Position numbers and translations under genes: made by a program | Shown: positions 36,029 to 46,879 of the stretch, piece by piece | How positions within the stretch are numbered: the first letter of the stretch is position 1 | Layout of the letters: the number at the start of each line of letters is the position of its first letter | Notes under the pieces: model-generated | What the model was told of the DNA's origin: nothing | Database searches by the model: none | The model's input: the letters and a program-made list of their open reading frames with translations, nothing else | Origin: Odontocerum albicorne | Taxonomy: Eukaryota; Arthropoda; Insecta; Trichoptera; Odontoceridae | Length of the DNA: 64,000 bases | NCBI GenBank assembly: GCA_949825065.1 | Contig: OX463839.1 | Location: 33,551,540 to 33,615,539 of the forward strand | Direction: 5' to 3'

Positions 36029-36156
36029 AATAAATTACTTTATTATTCCACTAATTACTGCGGACTACTCATTGAGTCTGAAGAGTTTCGGTACAGGAGG
36101 AAGAAACACGGGTGGTGGGAATTAACATAATTAATGGAATAACAAAGTAATTCATT
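36029..36156. mobile_element. 128-bp MITE-like element
   Basis: Terminal inverted repeats of 29 bp (36,029-36,057 and 36,128-36,156) match at 26 of 29 positions and include ATTCCACTAATTA and its complement TAATTAATGGAAT. The 70-bp core has GAGTCTGAAGAG and GAAACACG. Related copies lie at 40,433-40,597, about 52,383-52,535 and about 62,285-62,382. There is no coding capacity, so movement would need a transposase encoded elsewhere. No clear target duplication. Confidence 0.7.
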
Positions 36157-36359
36157 GTTATGTAATCTTAAATGTATTTTATTGATTTTTTCATAAAATA
36201 TTAAATTATTTTAAATATTCTTCGAGAACGCATTGTTATAATAAATTAGGTAAGTAGAATGGTGATATATTTGAAAGATATTGAATGAATAAAATCTAAC
36301 AATCGAAGCACAAATGTTGCGATAATATTTTTCAATTAAATAAATACTTTATACATTTG

Positions 36360-36550
36360 AAACGTATTGAGAGAAATGCCAGGTCTTTGAAGTCAGCCTC
36401 TCCATTTAAATATTCCATTGTAAGTACATCACAGAACTAATTCAATTAAAATGATTTGTTATTCATGGGGGCTGCAATCATCCTTCAATTTCATCAATTA
36501 TTCCACTAAATCACATTAAATTCTTAGGCTTGGTGATTTAATTTCTTTTT
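36360..36550. promoter_or_regulatory. Candidate non-coding island with homeodomain-like sites
   Basis: Unique sequence with ACTAATTCAATTAAAATG, TCATCAATTATTCC and GGTGATTTAATTTC. It is moderately AT-rich but has structured, non-repetitive content. Confidence 0.15.
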
Positions 36551-36674
36551 AACAATTATTTATATTCAGGAACTTAATAGGGACAATCTTGGCGAATTAT
36601 TTCAATATGTTTGAAAATATCAAATCAGGTTTATTGGATAGTTTAAATGATTGTATCAAATGTTTTCCCTAATG

Positions 36675-37020
36675 AGTAATTACGGTTTATAATCAGGACA
36701 CGTGGTTCGGTTCGACGCCTTATTCTAAGGCTTTCTGTTTAGATGTGTAGCCTGAGCGGTGCTGAGATCTAAACAGTATAAATCATTCATTCGTAGGTAC
36801 CGGATATGTTACAAAGTTAAGACGAGGACTTGTTCTAAAGTTAAGATGCGGACATGTTGAAAGCTGGGTATGGAACATATTTCTTGGGTAGTCTTAATTG
36901 ATTTATAATGTTTTTACTAAGAAGAAAATACAGTTTATAATCACGACAAGGGGTTCGTAATCCTGTCCTTTCCCCAGGCCTACTATTTTGCCTGAGAGGT
37001 GCTAAGGTCTAATCCAAGGA
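36675..37020. repeat. Diverged ~100-bp direct repeat pair
   Basis: 36,680-36,790 and 36,930-37,020 share GGTTTATAATCA-GGACA/CAGTTTATAATCACGACA, then a GGTTCG, then GCCTGAG(C/A)GGTGCT and a GATCTAA/GGTCTAA end. They probably come from one dispersed repeat family of unknown class. Confidence 0.55.
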
Positions 37021-37110
37021 TGGCTAACTTTTTTGGGTCGCGTGCCAAAACCGGTATCGTGCAAAGACTCACGGGCCGTGCTTGTATTTCATTTATTAAA
37101 AGGTCTATCA
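37021..37110 (+). repeat. Possible transposon terminal segment
   Basis: TTTTTTGGGTCGCGTGCCAA and ACGGGCCGTG resemble the termini of a widespread class of DNA transposon relics. The GCGCGCCGTAGTTTGGAG stretch near 50,334 is similar in style. Assignment to hAT-type elements is a guess. Confidence 0.25.
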
Positions 37111-37319
37111 AAATTTCAATGCCTGAAAACGAAGAAACGTATTTCAATTTGTCATGATTTAAATAATGTTTTTTTGTATTTTTTTTGTTCACCTATGATT
37201 GCAATTCCAAGAGCACTGTGTCAAGTATATCCTTAGCTTGCTAATAGGCGGCTACAAAGTGCCACCAAAAGATTTTTTAAGTACACTATCTTATCATCCG
37301 GAATCACAATGGAAAAAAT
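37111..37319. other. Intergenic DNA, no gene seen
   Basis: Nothing recognised. Opposed short open frames around 36,983-37,236 are unsupported. Confidence 0.4.
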
Positions 37320-37400
37320 TATGACACCACCGGGAATCGTACCCGGGACTCTTAGTTCGTGGGCTAAACGACTTACGCTCTGAACTATCAGGGTAGACAG
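37320..37400 (-). repeat. tRNA-like SINE head
   Basis: The minus strand reads ACCCTGATAGTTCAGAGCG (box A-like) and, about 30 bases later, GGGTACGATTCCCGG (box B, one base off the consensus). There is no clean cloverleaf because the acceptor ends do not pair. It is probably a third tRNA-derived SINE family represented once. Confidence 0.45.
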
Positions 37401-37883
37401 ATTCGAAAATATTTTTTTTTATGAATATAAATACAATTCTCATTATTTGGATGTCATATTACATAAATATCAAAATAAATAAATAACCCATTATGAATTT
37501 GGGTCACATGTAAATAAGATTTTTGTATGAATTATCTTCGTGTTGAAAAGCTAGAGCCTATCGCTATTGTTAAATAACTATGTTTTATTGTTATTTCCTT
37601 CCTGATTTATGAAAAACTAGCTCGCGGGCAGCGGGTTGGCCATGCCTGGTCTTAATGTTACAAAGCATGTATTTGTATGGTACCCATCGATTTCGAGATT
37701 AAAAATTAAAAGATATTTTATGAAAATAAGTTTGTTTTTCGTAATTCATTTTTCATACCTATTTTAGAGGTTTGAAAAAAAACATCTCGCAAAATATATA
37801 TTTACATTAACAAAACATATGTTTCTTAAGTTTTGTTGTAATCCACGTTTATTGTACTATATTGTATTACACTTTCGTTATAT
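37401..37883. other. AT-rich DNA, no gene seen
   Basis: Nothing recognised. Confidence 0.45.
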
Positions 37884-38040
37884 ATAGGACAACCTGACGA
37901 GATTATTTCCATGCGGCAATCACTTCCAATCGCTTAGAAATGTGTTAAACAAGACATAAGTGAAAACCAGAGTGAACCCCTTTTTTAAATCTGGATACCA
38001 ACGGGAATAAAATACGTAATCTCTGGGTAAGAAAACAGAC
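37884..38040 (-). repeat. Main SINE family, copy
   Basis: Plus-strand order: CAACCTGACGAGATTATTTC (tail complement), AAGTGAAAACCAGAGTGAAC (body), TACCAACGGGAATAAAATAC (box B complement) and GGTAAGAAAACAGAC. The box A end is degraded. Confidence 0.6.
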
Positions 38041-39674
38041 TTTTATTTAAATTATATTTAACCCATTTCCCTAACTGTGTCTAAACATGCACACGTGATA
38101 TAATAATAAAATTGGTAAAACTTTCAACTCCGCAATATTTCTCTTTTTCCTTATATTTTATTCAAAGGGTCGAATGCTTGAAGATTTTTGTCGAAAAAAA
38201 TAATTAAATTTGTACGACGGTACTACGGGTCAAGCATGAGCCCTCGGGTGAAACAAATTTTGGGGCTCCTTTTAAATATGCATAGCATGTTTCTAAAAAA
38301 ATCTTATGGAATTTTTGTAGATACAATATTCTCGTAAATTATTCTGACTTTTGCTATACTATAGTAATTTTAAGATGGAGATGTAATTACTTAACACTAG
38401 ATTTACCGAATTTCGTCGCTGAAAAGTAAAGCAAGACTTGTTCAAGGTGTAAAATCTAATATGCCCAGACTTTTAATTAATACACACGGTTATAGCACAT
38501 TAAATAAATACATGAGGAACAATGTAAGAGGGTAAGTTTACGATCATCGTACCTGAATCAGATGTGCTTAATTCTAATCAATAACTAATTTTAAAAAAGG
38601 CATTACTTATCTCACAATATCCTTTGTCTAACTCCTATACAATTCCCATCCATGTCGTTATTTACTCTAGACTTATCTTTTGTTTTAATTTTCGTTACTT
38701 TAGCTCAAATATTATATCAAATAACTAAATTTAAGACCCGGTCAGAGATACATGAAAATGTTAAAATAAATATAAAAAAAGTATAAGTGCAGAATAAACG
38801 GAATGAGGATTGGTACACAGATGACTGAATTAACTGGATTTATCTTGTTTGTGTATTTTAATATTTACTGGAAAATAATTGAATTATACCTTGTTTTTCA
38901 ATTATTTTCCCGTTAATCATGCAATATTAAAATTTATAATAGGTTCTGTAAGTATAAATTTATGAGTAAAATAAAATTTATTACATTTACTGTGATTAAT
39001 TCATTCCTAATAATTTAGCGTAAAGTATTCATGTCATTCGTTATTGAAAACCTTTGTCTACTAAATTTACGTAAATTTATTCATTTCTTTGGAGTTAACA
39101 GTTTATTTTGAATCTCGGGAACTGTGTCAATGGATCTGTAAATATTTATTTTTCTGCAGAGCTATTTGGTGGCCTAAATTACTTTAAATTCTATTAATTT
39201 TCTTCCAAAGTGTAATCTTCAGAAACCCTTTAGATGTTTATATGTTTCAGTCTTCCAGCAATTAATAGGTAATTCATTCCATGAGATTTCTCTGCCAAGT
39301 ACCCCAAAATCCCAATCAATATTCTATATGCTCGATTTGTCATTCATTATAAAGTGGTTTATGAACAAAGCACCAGGCGATCTCAGTATATTAATTCTCT
39401 CAAATTGCACATCCCTTACACATTATTGTATCATATCGTGCAGTGCTAATATCATAAGACTTATATTACGTTATGTTTTTGATTTTCAGAGGAACCCATT
39501 TGACTTATGTCATAATTGAAGTTACTTGCTCAAACATATTAAGGTAATATTAAGTAGATTAATACATTTTTTTTCTTGGAATATGATTTCTAGTTCGATT
39601 CTCGGTGTATCCTTAATCGAAAATGGATCACAGACTATAATATATTTGGACATAAAGATTTTCAAAGTTGTGTC
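38041..39674. other. AT-rich DNA with one hairpin, no gene seen
   Basis: A perfect 14-bp inverted repeat (38,870-38,883 and 38,897-38,910, GGAAAATAATTGAA) with a 13-base loop is the only structure I note. Open frame 39,328-39,519 is unsupported. Confidence 0.4.
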
Positions 39675-39860
39675 ATGGGTGTAAAGGCGCACGGTAACGC
39701 ACTGGACTTTTGACGCTGGTTGTTTGAACTCCGTACTCTGTTACTCCCTTCAAATGCCTTTTACATTTTTTTCCACTCAGTATTTGGTGGTATAAGAAGA
39801 TTTCGGTCATATCTATTCTTTAAAAAAAGTTCTAGTTGTTCGGATAAAATTGCCATATGG
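39675..39860 (+). repeat. Second tRNA-derived SINE family, copy 2
   Basis: GGCGCACGGTAACGCACTGG, then a weak box B (GTTTGAACTCC), TACTCTGTTACTCCC, and a tail with CAGTATTTGGTGG and AAGATTTCGG ending in an A run. The partner is 23,240-23,440. Confidence 0.55.
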
Positions 39861-39889
39861 AATTAAGCCCACCAGGTTATATTTATTGT

Positions 39890-40330
39890 GTACATGCTAA
39901 CCTTAACGTATGGATTTGAAACATGGATTAATGCAGAAGAAAGATAAACATAAGATTAATGCTGTAGAGATGCGTGCACCAAGAAAAAAATGTGCAGTGT
40001 CAATTTATGAAAGAAGGCGGAATGAAGACATAAGAAAGGAATGCATGATAATATTGATGGTTTAAATAAGATGAAGAATTGAGCTTTAAGATGGTTTGAA
40101 CATGTGAGTCAGAAGTGCAATGTGTATGTGGAAGAGGTAAATCGAGGGAAACGTGGCTCGATTAAGAAGGTGGATCAGAATTTTTAAGAAGGTAAAGTGA
40201 AAAATATAAGATTGTGCAAGATATATGAATATGAAAGAGGTGAAAGTTATGTGCCTGGATAGAAAACTTTGGAGACCTCTTATATTAACCTACCCCGCAA
40301 GGGATACGGCGTGATGATATGTGTGTATAT
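39890..40330 (+). pseudogene. RTE-like LINE C-terminal relic
   Basis: The LTYGFETW segment (39,905) is followed by INAVEMRAP (39,958), RWFEHVS (40,090) and a tail TACCCCGCAAGGGATACGGC, then GTGATGATATG. Frames are broken by several indels. Confidence 0.55.
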
Positions 40331-40432
40331 ATTAATACAATAATAATACAAAACAATACAATCTAACATATAACTTGTATAGTATTAAAAACATAAATAA
40401 GTTGTTAAAATCTATAAATATATATACTCGTA

Positions 40433-40597
40433 TACTACTTTGTTATTATCCTACTTCCACTAATTCCCGCGACACGTGTTTCTAACTCTGCGTGCAATGA
40501 ATAAGGATACAGTCTGAAGAGTCTTGAGATGGGAGGTAAAATTTACGTGGCACGTGGGGGTTAATATAATTAGTGGAATAAAAAAATAATTTAATAT
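40433..40597. mobile_element. MITE-like element, relative of 36.0 kb
   Basis: The right end TAATTAGTGGAATAAAAAAA and left end TTGTTATTATCCTACTTCCACTAATT (with a small insertion) are inverted copies. The core shares CAGTCTGAAGAGTCT with the 36.0-kb copy and has CACGTG twice. Confidence 0.55.
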
Positions 40598-40789
40598 TGA
40601 ATATTCTAATATGCAACCCCACACAGTTAAAGTCAAAACCTTTGCTAAACAGACGTTAGTTATTTATGACTATGATAGGACATTAATAGTTCGAAGAATA
40701 TTTACGAGTTACTTTCCAGCCCCTTCATTACTTTGATAATGTAGGTACATACATGCCATACTTGAGCGTACATCCACTTGGTGAATAGG

Positions 40790-40990
40790 GTTCAAGTACA
40801 GTAATCAAATCATCCCTCAGTGCCAAGAGTCTATTTTTAATTTTCATCCCCTGCACGGCGGTTATAATAATTGTTATCGCAATATTTATGGCAGCGCCAC
40901 CCTCACACAGTGGGCCATTGTTCCGAATTGTCGCGATATTTTATCTCAACAATTGCACGCTGCTCTCCTGGGATCAGAGAATCTAAAATA
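40790..40990. promoter_or_regulatory. Candidate non-coding island
   Basis: Unique sequence with CCTGCACGGCGGTTATAAT, ATTTATGGCAGCGCC (a posterior-Hox-like TTTATGG), GGGCCATTGTTCC (a Sox-like ATTGTT) and TGTCGCGATATTTTATC. No open frame. Confidence 0.25.
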
Positions 40991-41298
40991 TTTTGCACAA
41001 TAGAGTATTGTATTGTATAATACAATCCAGCAATCCTTAGAGAAATAAAAACACTGTACTTCATGGTACTACTTCAGATACTAATGAGTCTTGATAGCAA
41101 TTGTCACGTTGAAACAATCCATATAGAAAAGTGGGACGTCGATAAATTGCTACAGCTTTCCCTTAATATCGGATTATTTCGAAATATAAATTAAGTAAAA
41201 AATTTTGAATGAGAACGAAATAAAAGATTGGTTGAAGGTCAACGAAATTAAAATTCGTGAAATATTTTATTATAACGATTTTTGTTACTTCTAGGAAA
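40991..41298. other. Intergenic DNA, no gene seen
   Basis: Nothing recognised. Confidence 0.4.
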
Positions 41299-41392
41299 GA
41301 CGGTCTACGTGACCTAGTTAGTAGGACGATTGTCTTCCAATCAGGGGTTGGGGGGTTCGATACCCGTTTTATTGTATTGTGTTAAACTTTCC
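41299..41392 (+). repeat. Main SINE family, head-only copy
   Basis: GACGGTCTACGTGACCTAG, GTAGGACGATTGTCTTCC and GGGGGTTCGATACCCG give a good box A, anticodon arm and box B. It stops after about 90 bases and is followed by an inverted copy. Confidence 0.65.
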
Positions 41393-41395
41393 TTG

Positions 41396-41562
41396 TATAC
41401 AGTATAAGCGGCGGGCTAATTGCCATGTACAATAGATGTTAAATATCCCTTAAGTGAAAAGCAGACTGGAATCATTTTTTTTTAATTCTGGGTTCCAGCG
41501 GAAATCGAACTCACTTCCTCCGTATCGGAAGACAAGCGTCTTATCAAAAAGGTCACAGACTT
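41396..41562 (-). repeat. Main SINE family, near full-length
   Basis: Tail complement GGCGGGCTAATTGCCATG, body AAGCAGACTGGAATCA, box B complement CCAGCGGAAATCGAACTC, and head complement GAAGACAAGCGTCTTATCAA. The tail lacks the AACCAACC motif. Confidence 0.7.
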
Positions 41563-41599
41563 GAAGGTACCCGAAAAAAATATATATAAATAGCGGTCC

Positions 41600-41850
41600 C
41601 AGTCCGATTGGCGAGTTTGTCTGGTAACAATACTCGAACGCGCTAAAGGTGTGCGGGTGTTATTTCATTAGATGCAGTTGTATTCCAATACGTGCGATGA
41701 CGAGCTGTGAGGTCCGTATTTACTCCAGTGGTTCTACTAGAAGGCTTAGTTATTTATGCCAAAAATAATATTCTCGATTTTTAATATGTTCGCACTGCCA
41801 ATTCGCATATATTGGGGGGTACCATATGAATGAATGAAACTTCTATAAAA
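41600..41850 (+). repeat. Unclassified dispersed repeat, copy B
   Basis: The 3' part resembles 8,715-8,820. It ends with GGGGGGTACCATATGAATG. Confidence 0.4.
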
Positions 41851-41876
41851 ACTCATTAGGGCTAGTAGTGGCCTAA

Positions 41877-42050
41877 AACAATCATGAAATACATTGTTTT
41901 GTAGTACAAACAGTGTTTGGTCTATGTATTATATATATGAAATTTAAGAAAACATGGCAAGTGGTGGTCTAAAACAGTCATGAGATATATTCTTTTAAAT
42001 AGTATTTGGTCAATTTATGACGTATGTGAAATTGAAAAATCTCAAATCAA
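41877..42050. repeat. 86-bp tandem duplication, diverged
   Basis: GTGGCCTAAAACAATCATGA (41,878) and GTGGTCTAAAACAGTCATGA (41,964) head two units that also share GTATTTGGTC-like and TATGTGAAATT-like ends. Confidence 0.75.
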
Positions 42051-42101
42051 ACATATTCTATTTTCATTTGAATTATTAAAATTGTTTTAACCTGTAAAAA
42101 A

Positions 42102-42239
42102 ATTTAAGAGCTTGTTGACAGTTTTTCATTTAAGAGCTTGTTCACAGATGTTCATTTAAGAGCTTGTTCACAGATGTTCATTTAAGAGCTGCTTCACAGA
42201 TGTTCATTTAGAAGCTTTTTCACAGATGTTCATTTAAGG
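42102..42239. repeat. 26-bp minisatellite, ~5.3 copies
   Basis: Units of ATTTAAGAGCTTGTTCACAG plus ATGTTC in tandem with few differences. Confidence 0.95.
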
Positions 42240-42268
42240 TAAATTAATATAACTTTCTGGATATTATT

Positions 42269-42306
42269 TTATTTATTTTTAACTCTAAAGAGTTAAAAAT
42301 AAATAA
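42269..42306. repeat. 18-bp perfect inverted repeat
   Basis: Arms 42,269-42,286 and 42,289-42,306 separated by AA. The centre reads AACTCTAAAGAGTT. It can form a strong AT-rich hairpin. Confidence 0.9.
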
Positions 42307-42428
42307 TATAATAGCCAATTTGTGCAATAAATTGCACAATTTAGAATTCCGTAAGCTTGTTTTTTTTAATACTTTCATATAAATGTATTTGGTGGATATA
42401 TTGCGTAACAATTTCTTTCTGCCAACTA

Positions 42429-43728
42429 TTGGGTGTTAACGTAAGTTGGGTCCGTTTTTTTACAAATGAAGATAACAAGAGGACACAAGAAAAAAATTAC
42501 AACAAATTAGTCAATAATGTATTCTTCATTATTTTACAAAAAAATAATCAATAATGTATTCTCCTTCATTACTTACAACTTCTTGCCAACGTTCTATAAG
42601 TTTTTCAATGCCTATGCGATAAAAACCCTCCGGTTATTCGTCCAACCATGTCCGCAATTTGACGTCATTATTGAAGGAAACGCCGCGCAAATTGTTCGAA
42701 AGCAACCGAAAAAGGGAGAAATCTATGGCGCGAGGTCTGGAGAATATGGAGGATGCGGCAGGACTTCCCAATCAAGCGTTTGAATGGCATTTTTCGTAAT
42801 GTTGGCGATATGAGGGCGGGCGTTATCGTATTGCAGAATAACACCATATTGCCTATCCGGCCTTTTTTGTTGAATTGCAGTGTTGAGCCGCTGCATTAGC
42901 AGAATATATAGCTCCGCGTTGATTGCGTTCAAGTATCTCGTAGTGGATGACGCCTTGCCAATCCCACCAGATGCAAAGCATCGTCTTGCGTGAATGCAAA
43001 CCTTGTTTCGCTCTGGGCGTTGCTTGTTGACCATAACTCACCCATTCTTTCCATTTCATCATATTCACAAAAAGGCATCATTTTTCCTCACCAGTAATGA
43101 TGCGGTAAGGGAACCTTTGCTTGTGGCCATTCGTAGCTCGATGACGCGCGAGAAAACCTGCAGAAATTGTTGAACGTTGATTTTTGTTGTTTTCACTCAA
43201 AACATGTGGAACCCAAGCGCCGAACTTCTGGACTTTTCCCATTCATTTAACGTGGCGGTATACAGTCATGTGACTACAATTCATCTGCTCGGCCAATTCT
43301 ACGGTGGTTTGAAGGGGATCTTCATGAATAATATGGTTTAAGCGGTTCTCATCGAAGTCCACTGGTCATCCGGAACGCTCCATGTCTTTCAGGTCGAAAT
43401 TACCGTCTTTGAAACGCAAAAACCATCGACGAGCTGTTCTTTCATTTATAGCATCTTCACCGTACACTTCGCAATTATCGCGAGCAGCTTTGGTAGCTTT
43501 ATTCTCTCGATTGAACGCGAACAGGAGGTGTCGAAAATGCTCACTTTTGTCTACTTGACATTCCATTTTGAAGGCTTGAAATCAAATAAAATAAAATATG
43601 TAACACAATATGTAGAGCAGAAAATTTTCTTTCGAATGACGTATAACCTTTCTTTACTCTTTTGTTTTACTTTTGATGCTCATTTTTAAATTTGGAAAAA
43701 AACGGATACAACTTATGTTAACACCTAA
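42429..43728 (-). mobile_element. Mariner element, inactivated
   Basis: The ends are inverted copies (GGTGTTAACGTAAGTTG at the left, GGTGTTAACATAAGTTG reading in from the right). They continue with a shared TCCGTTTTTTT and are flanked by TA at 42,427-42,428 and 43,729-43,730, the mariner target duplication. The 1,300-bp length is normal. The enclosed transposase gene is on the minus strand and broken. Confidence 0.85.
42540..43566 (-). pseudogene. Mariner DD34D transposase, frameshifted
   Basis: The start is at 43,564-43,566. The first 66 codons (to 43,366) give the DNA-binding helix-turn-helix part, including INERTARRWFLRFKDG, then a GRP-like stop region. The second catalytic region is clear at 42,723-42,850 (QYDNARPH and HPPYSPDLAP). 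Directly after it a one-base shift separates the third aspartate (DFSLFRLLSNN) from the rest. Further down FYRIGIEKLIERWQ and EGEYIID are the usual C-terminus, with an internal stop before it. At least three lesions make it inactive. The closest mariner subfamily cannot be fixed by eye. Confidence 0.8.
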
Positions 43729-44519
43729 TATTTTTATTCTTTTCATTATTTTTTAATCATTTTAATTTAACTATATAAAATGGCTAATAAAAAGAATGCA
43801 TATTTTTCATCTCAGAATATTTTTACTATTTAATATTTTTTTCTTTTAAAGTTGCAATTTAACCTTCTTAGAAATCCCTTTTTTGCTCAGTCGAATATTT
43901 TGGAGGCGATGGGTTAGGATTAATGATTGTCGTGTTTTTTGGATCACAGAAGATTTCTTAGGAAACAATGAGAAGAATCTAACGGATTACGAGGGGAGGA
44001 TGTGAAATGGATTTGATGAAATAAATGAGCCTTCATATTAGCGGAAATCTTCTGTTGGAAAAACGATGGGAATCATCTATTTTCCACCATTATATTTTTG
44101 TATTAATAAAAAAAAAGCTATCGTCTTAACTTACGACTGTAAGAAAATTTATTACTTTTATATTTATTTGATCTCTACAATTGTTTTTTTTTTCGAGATT
44201 TTCTTTTTTGAAGCAGATAAAAAAGGTTTGCTTTAATACTTTTTTATTTATAATTTTTATTTGAAAATTGTTTGATGTATCGAATATTCAAAATATTAAC
44301 TTTTGCTGTACATTTAACTTTTGCTGTGCATTTATAGTTTTAAACATAGTGTCTTCAGTTTTTCTACTCTGCTATTTAGATTTTTTATATGACGGAAGAG
44401 TTACGAGAAATATCGAATGGCGTGAAGCGATAGGAAATAAAGTAAACGAATCCCTTAATCATGTGTACTCTCATAGGACAGTATCCAAATCTGCTAAGAC
44501 GATTGTCTAAAATAGTATT
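43729..44519. other. AT-rich DNA, no gene seen
   Basis: Open frame 44,268-44,510 runs into the RTE-like relic that follows. No gene is supported. Confidence 0.4.
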
Positions 44520-44935
44520 TTAATACTAAATTTGATGTATGAGAGTGAAACGCGGACGGGGGACAATTTATGATATGATAGAGCAAGGAATGAAATGATT
44601 AAGGATGAATTTGAACTTAAGGCTGATGTGTTAATTAAGATTAAAATGAGCACTCTGAGATAGTTTGGGCATATAGAACGATTAAAAGAAGAAAGAATAA
44701 CTAAAAAAATATAAAGTTTAAATGGACGGCGAGTAAAGGAAACCCAAACAAAGCATAATTAGATCAAGTAAATGATATGTCGAAAAGAGGAAATGTAAAA
44801 AGTCAGAAAAATCTTAGTAGTTGGGGACGTGGAAGAGGCGAAGAATGTGTGTCAAAATAGGAAAGTCTGGCGCTGAGTCCTCTCTGCCTACTCCGACAAA
44901 GAAATGAAGTGATGGTATGTATGTGTTTATTATTC
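44520..44935 (+). pseudogene. RTE-like LINE C-terminal relic
   Basis: Forward landmarks: ATGAGAGTGAAACGCGGACG (44,536), ATGAGCACTCTGAGATAG and GGGCATATAGAACGATTAAA (44,645-44,690). These are followed by GGACGTGGAAGAGGCGAAG, GTCAAAATAGGAAAGTCTGG and CCTCTCTGCCTACTCCG (44,824-44,895). It is in the same order as at 12.5-13.0 kb. Not open. Confidence 0.6.
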
Positions 44936-45212
44936 TGTTTTGATTTCAAAATATCAAACAGAGTGAGATGATACATTTTGCTGTAATTACTAGTAAAATT
45001 CTTTAGAATTGTTTTGCTTTAAATTCTCTGGAATTTGAATTCTGTCCTTCAATACTCCCGTGTGAGACCACCAGGAAGAAAACCATACGTGGAAGTATAG
45101 TATCAGAAAGATAGCTGGGTATTTGATGGATGCGTGAAAAAATGACAAATATTGGGAGAGGCCTACTTTTGCAATAAAAATGAAAGGTTGACGATTTTAC
45201 TACACTTTGTTG

Positions 45213-45388
45213 TTACAGTACAACTTGACAAAATTATTGTCGTGTGTCAATCTCCTTCAACTAACCATAAAGACGTTAAATAAGCCTTACATGAAATCTA
45301 GACTTTTACCTTTGTAAAAAAAAGTCGGAAATCACTACCTTCACACCTGGAAGACAAGCTACTTACCAATTATGCCATGGAGATCGTG
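45213..45388 (-). repeat. Main SINE family, copy
   Basis: TTACAGTACAACTTGACAAA (tail), CCTTCAACTAACCATAAAGA, CACACCTGGAAGACAAGC and TTATGCCATGGAGATCGTG (head) on the plus strand. The box B complement is degraded. Confidence 0.6.
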
Positions 45389-45589
45389 TATTGAAAGTCA
45401 ATGATTTTTATTCTAACCAAATTTTCAACCATGATAAATTTATCTATGCACACGTATTATTTAGAAAATATATAAATATAACATTTTAAGCGAGGAATAT
45501 AAATTTTCATTTATAAATTGAACTTGAAAGCCATAGTTTTGATAACAGTAGAATTTTGAAAAACGTTAGGTTTTTAGGTGTGAAGGCAA

Positions 45590-45790
45590 TCTCAAGAATT
45601 GCCAGCTCCTAACGTGGCCTGGTAAGGAAGCAGGAACGGGGGAAACATCGACCCAGCTTGTCCAAGCGTAATTATATTAGCCCAATTACTTAGGAGCCGT
45701 GCCAAATGGAATGAATCGTTTTCCATTTTAAGAGCCTTTTATTTTGGTGAAACGCCTACGAAGGTTGAATACAAATTCAAATATTCTGTG
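45590..45790. promoter_or_regulatory. Candidate non-coding island
   Basis: Unique, GC-richer sequence with CTAACGTGGCCTGGTAAGG, CGTAATTATATTAGCCCAAT and CTTTTATTTTGG. No open frame. Confidence 0.2.
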
Positions 45791-45939
45791 CATTTTTGAG
45801 AATAATTCAGAAGAAGGATGCAAGCTAATGGATTATGATTTAAATAAAAAAAATATTACCTCCTCTTACTTTGATGAGAGGGAAACTCTTTTGAAGATTT
45901 TGTAAATGAAATTAAGGGTGTTGAAAATAGTATTTTTTT

Positions 45940-46021
45940 AAATCTGAGTTTTAATATGCTGACTAATATTGTCATTCTTGATAACCGACGTCTTACCACC
46001 TATACCAAGGAGGTCGTGTCT
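45940..46021 (-). repeat. SINE head fragment
   Basis: GATAACCGACGTCTTACCAC and CCAAGGAGGTCGTG are the complement of the main SINE head. Confidence 0.5.
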
Positions 46022-46589
46022 CATAAGTTTATAATATTTATTTTAACATACTCATATATTGGTGTTTCCTAACAAAGCACAACCCAAGATAGTTACATCT
46101 TTAATAAATCTTTAACAAGTTAAAAAAATATTCGTGCTTTTTTTAAGTTTATAGCGATTAAAAGTAACCTACTAATGAAGATTATGGTGATTACGGTTTA
46201 TTCTTCAGTAACGTCTAGTGACTTGGAGGCACTACAAGGACGAATTAATGACTTATCTTATGAAGATCACAGTTTGATCCCTTTCTGGAAGCCTCTGCAT
46301 TATGCTTCAATTTCAGATCCACTATCAGATCAATCTATTGAACACATCCGTTACACAAAAAGCTTTGTCAAAAAACCTCGAATTGTCGGTTCTGTTTGAC
46401 TCGCTAATGCAGTTCCAACTTTACTACTGATATGTAAGAATTAGGCATCATCGATAGAATCAGAGGTCCTAGACATTTCTAAGTCAGTGCATAGGGGTGA
46501 ACATCTGTATTTCACATATATTCCAAGAATCTCGCCACTGCTCTCCGAGGTTGACTCCTCCCTCCCTCCACCCACAGTCCCCAACCCGA
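46022..46589. other. Intergenic DNA with a 74-codon ORF
   Basis: The frame at 46,175-46,399 has an ordinary residue mix (for example SDPLSDQSIEHIRYTK) but no motif I know, no start context and no neighbouring exon signal. It may be a decayed mobile-element fragment. Confidence 0.25.
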
Positions 46590-46599
46590 ATGTTTACCG

Positions 46600-46735
46600 T
46601 TAGAAGCGTGTATGTCGGTACCAGTTCGAACAGAATTCAGTATTGTTTGTACTCCCCTCATGATGAGGTGAAAGCCTTGAAACCGGTAGGGTTATACCAT
46701 TACAAAAAGTGAAATAAACAGTATTTGATAAAATA
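46600..46735. repeat. Partial relative of the 1.3-kb foldback element
   Basis: GATGAGGTGAAAGCCTTGA, AACCGGTAGGGTTATACC and an AT-rich end with AAGTGAAATAAACAG resemble one arm of 1,301-1,457. Confidence 0.4.
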
Positions 46736-46879
46736 AATTACAAAGATTGTTTGTATCCGATTCATATTTAACCTTAGGAAGTACGGAAGTACGAGTACAA
46801 AGGTTTCAATGGCTTAAAATCAGAAAGCGAAGGAACTGCATGTTTTGTTGATATTATTTTGCATGTTTAACAATCCAAA

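Noticed and set aside
37320..37400. Functional tRNA on the minus strand
   Set aside because: Promoter boxes are present, but there is no matching acceptor stem and no T-run terminator.
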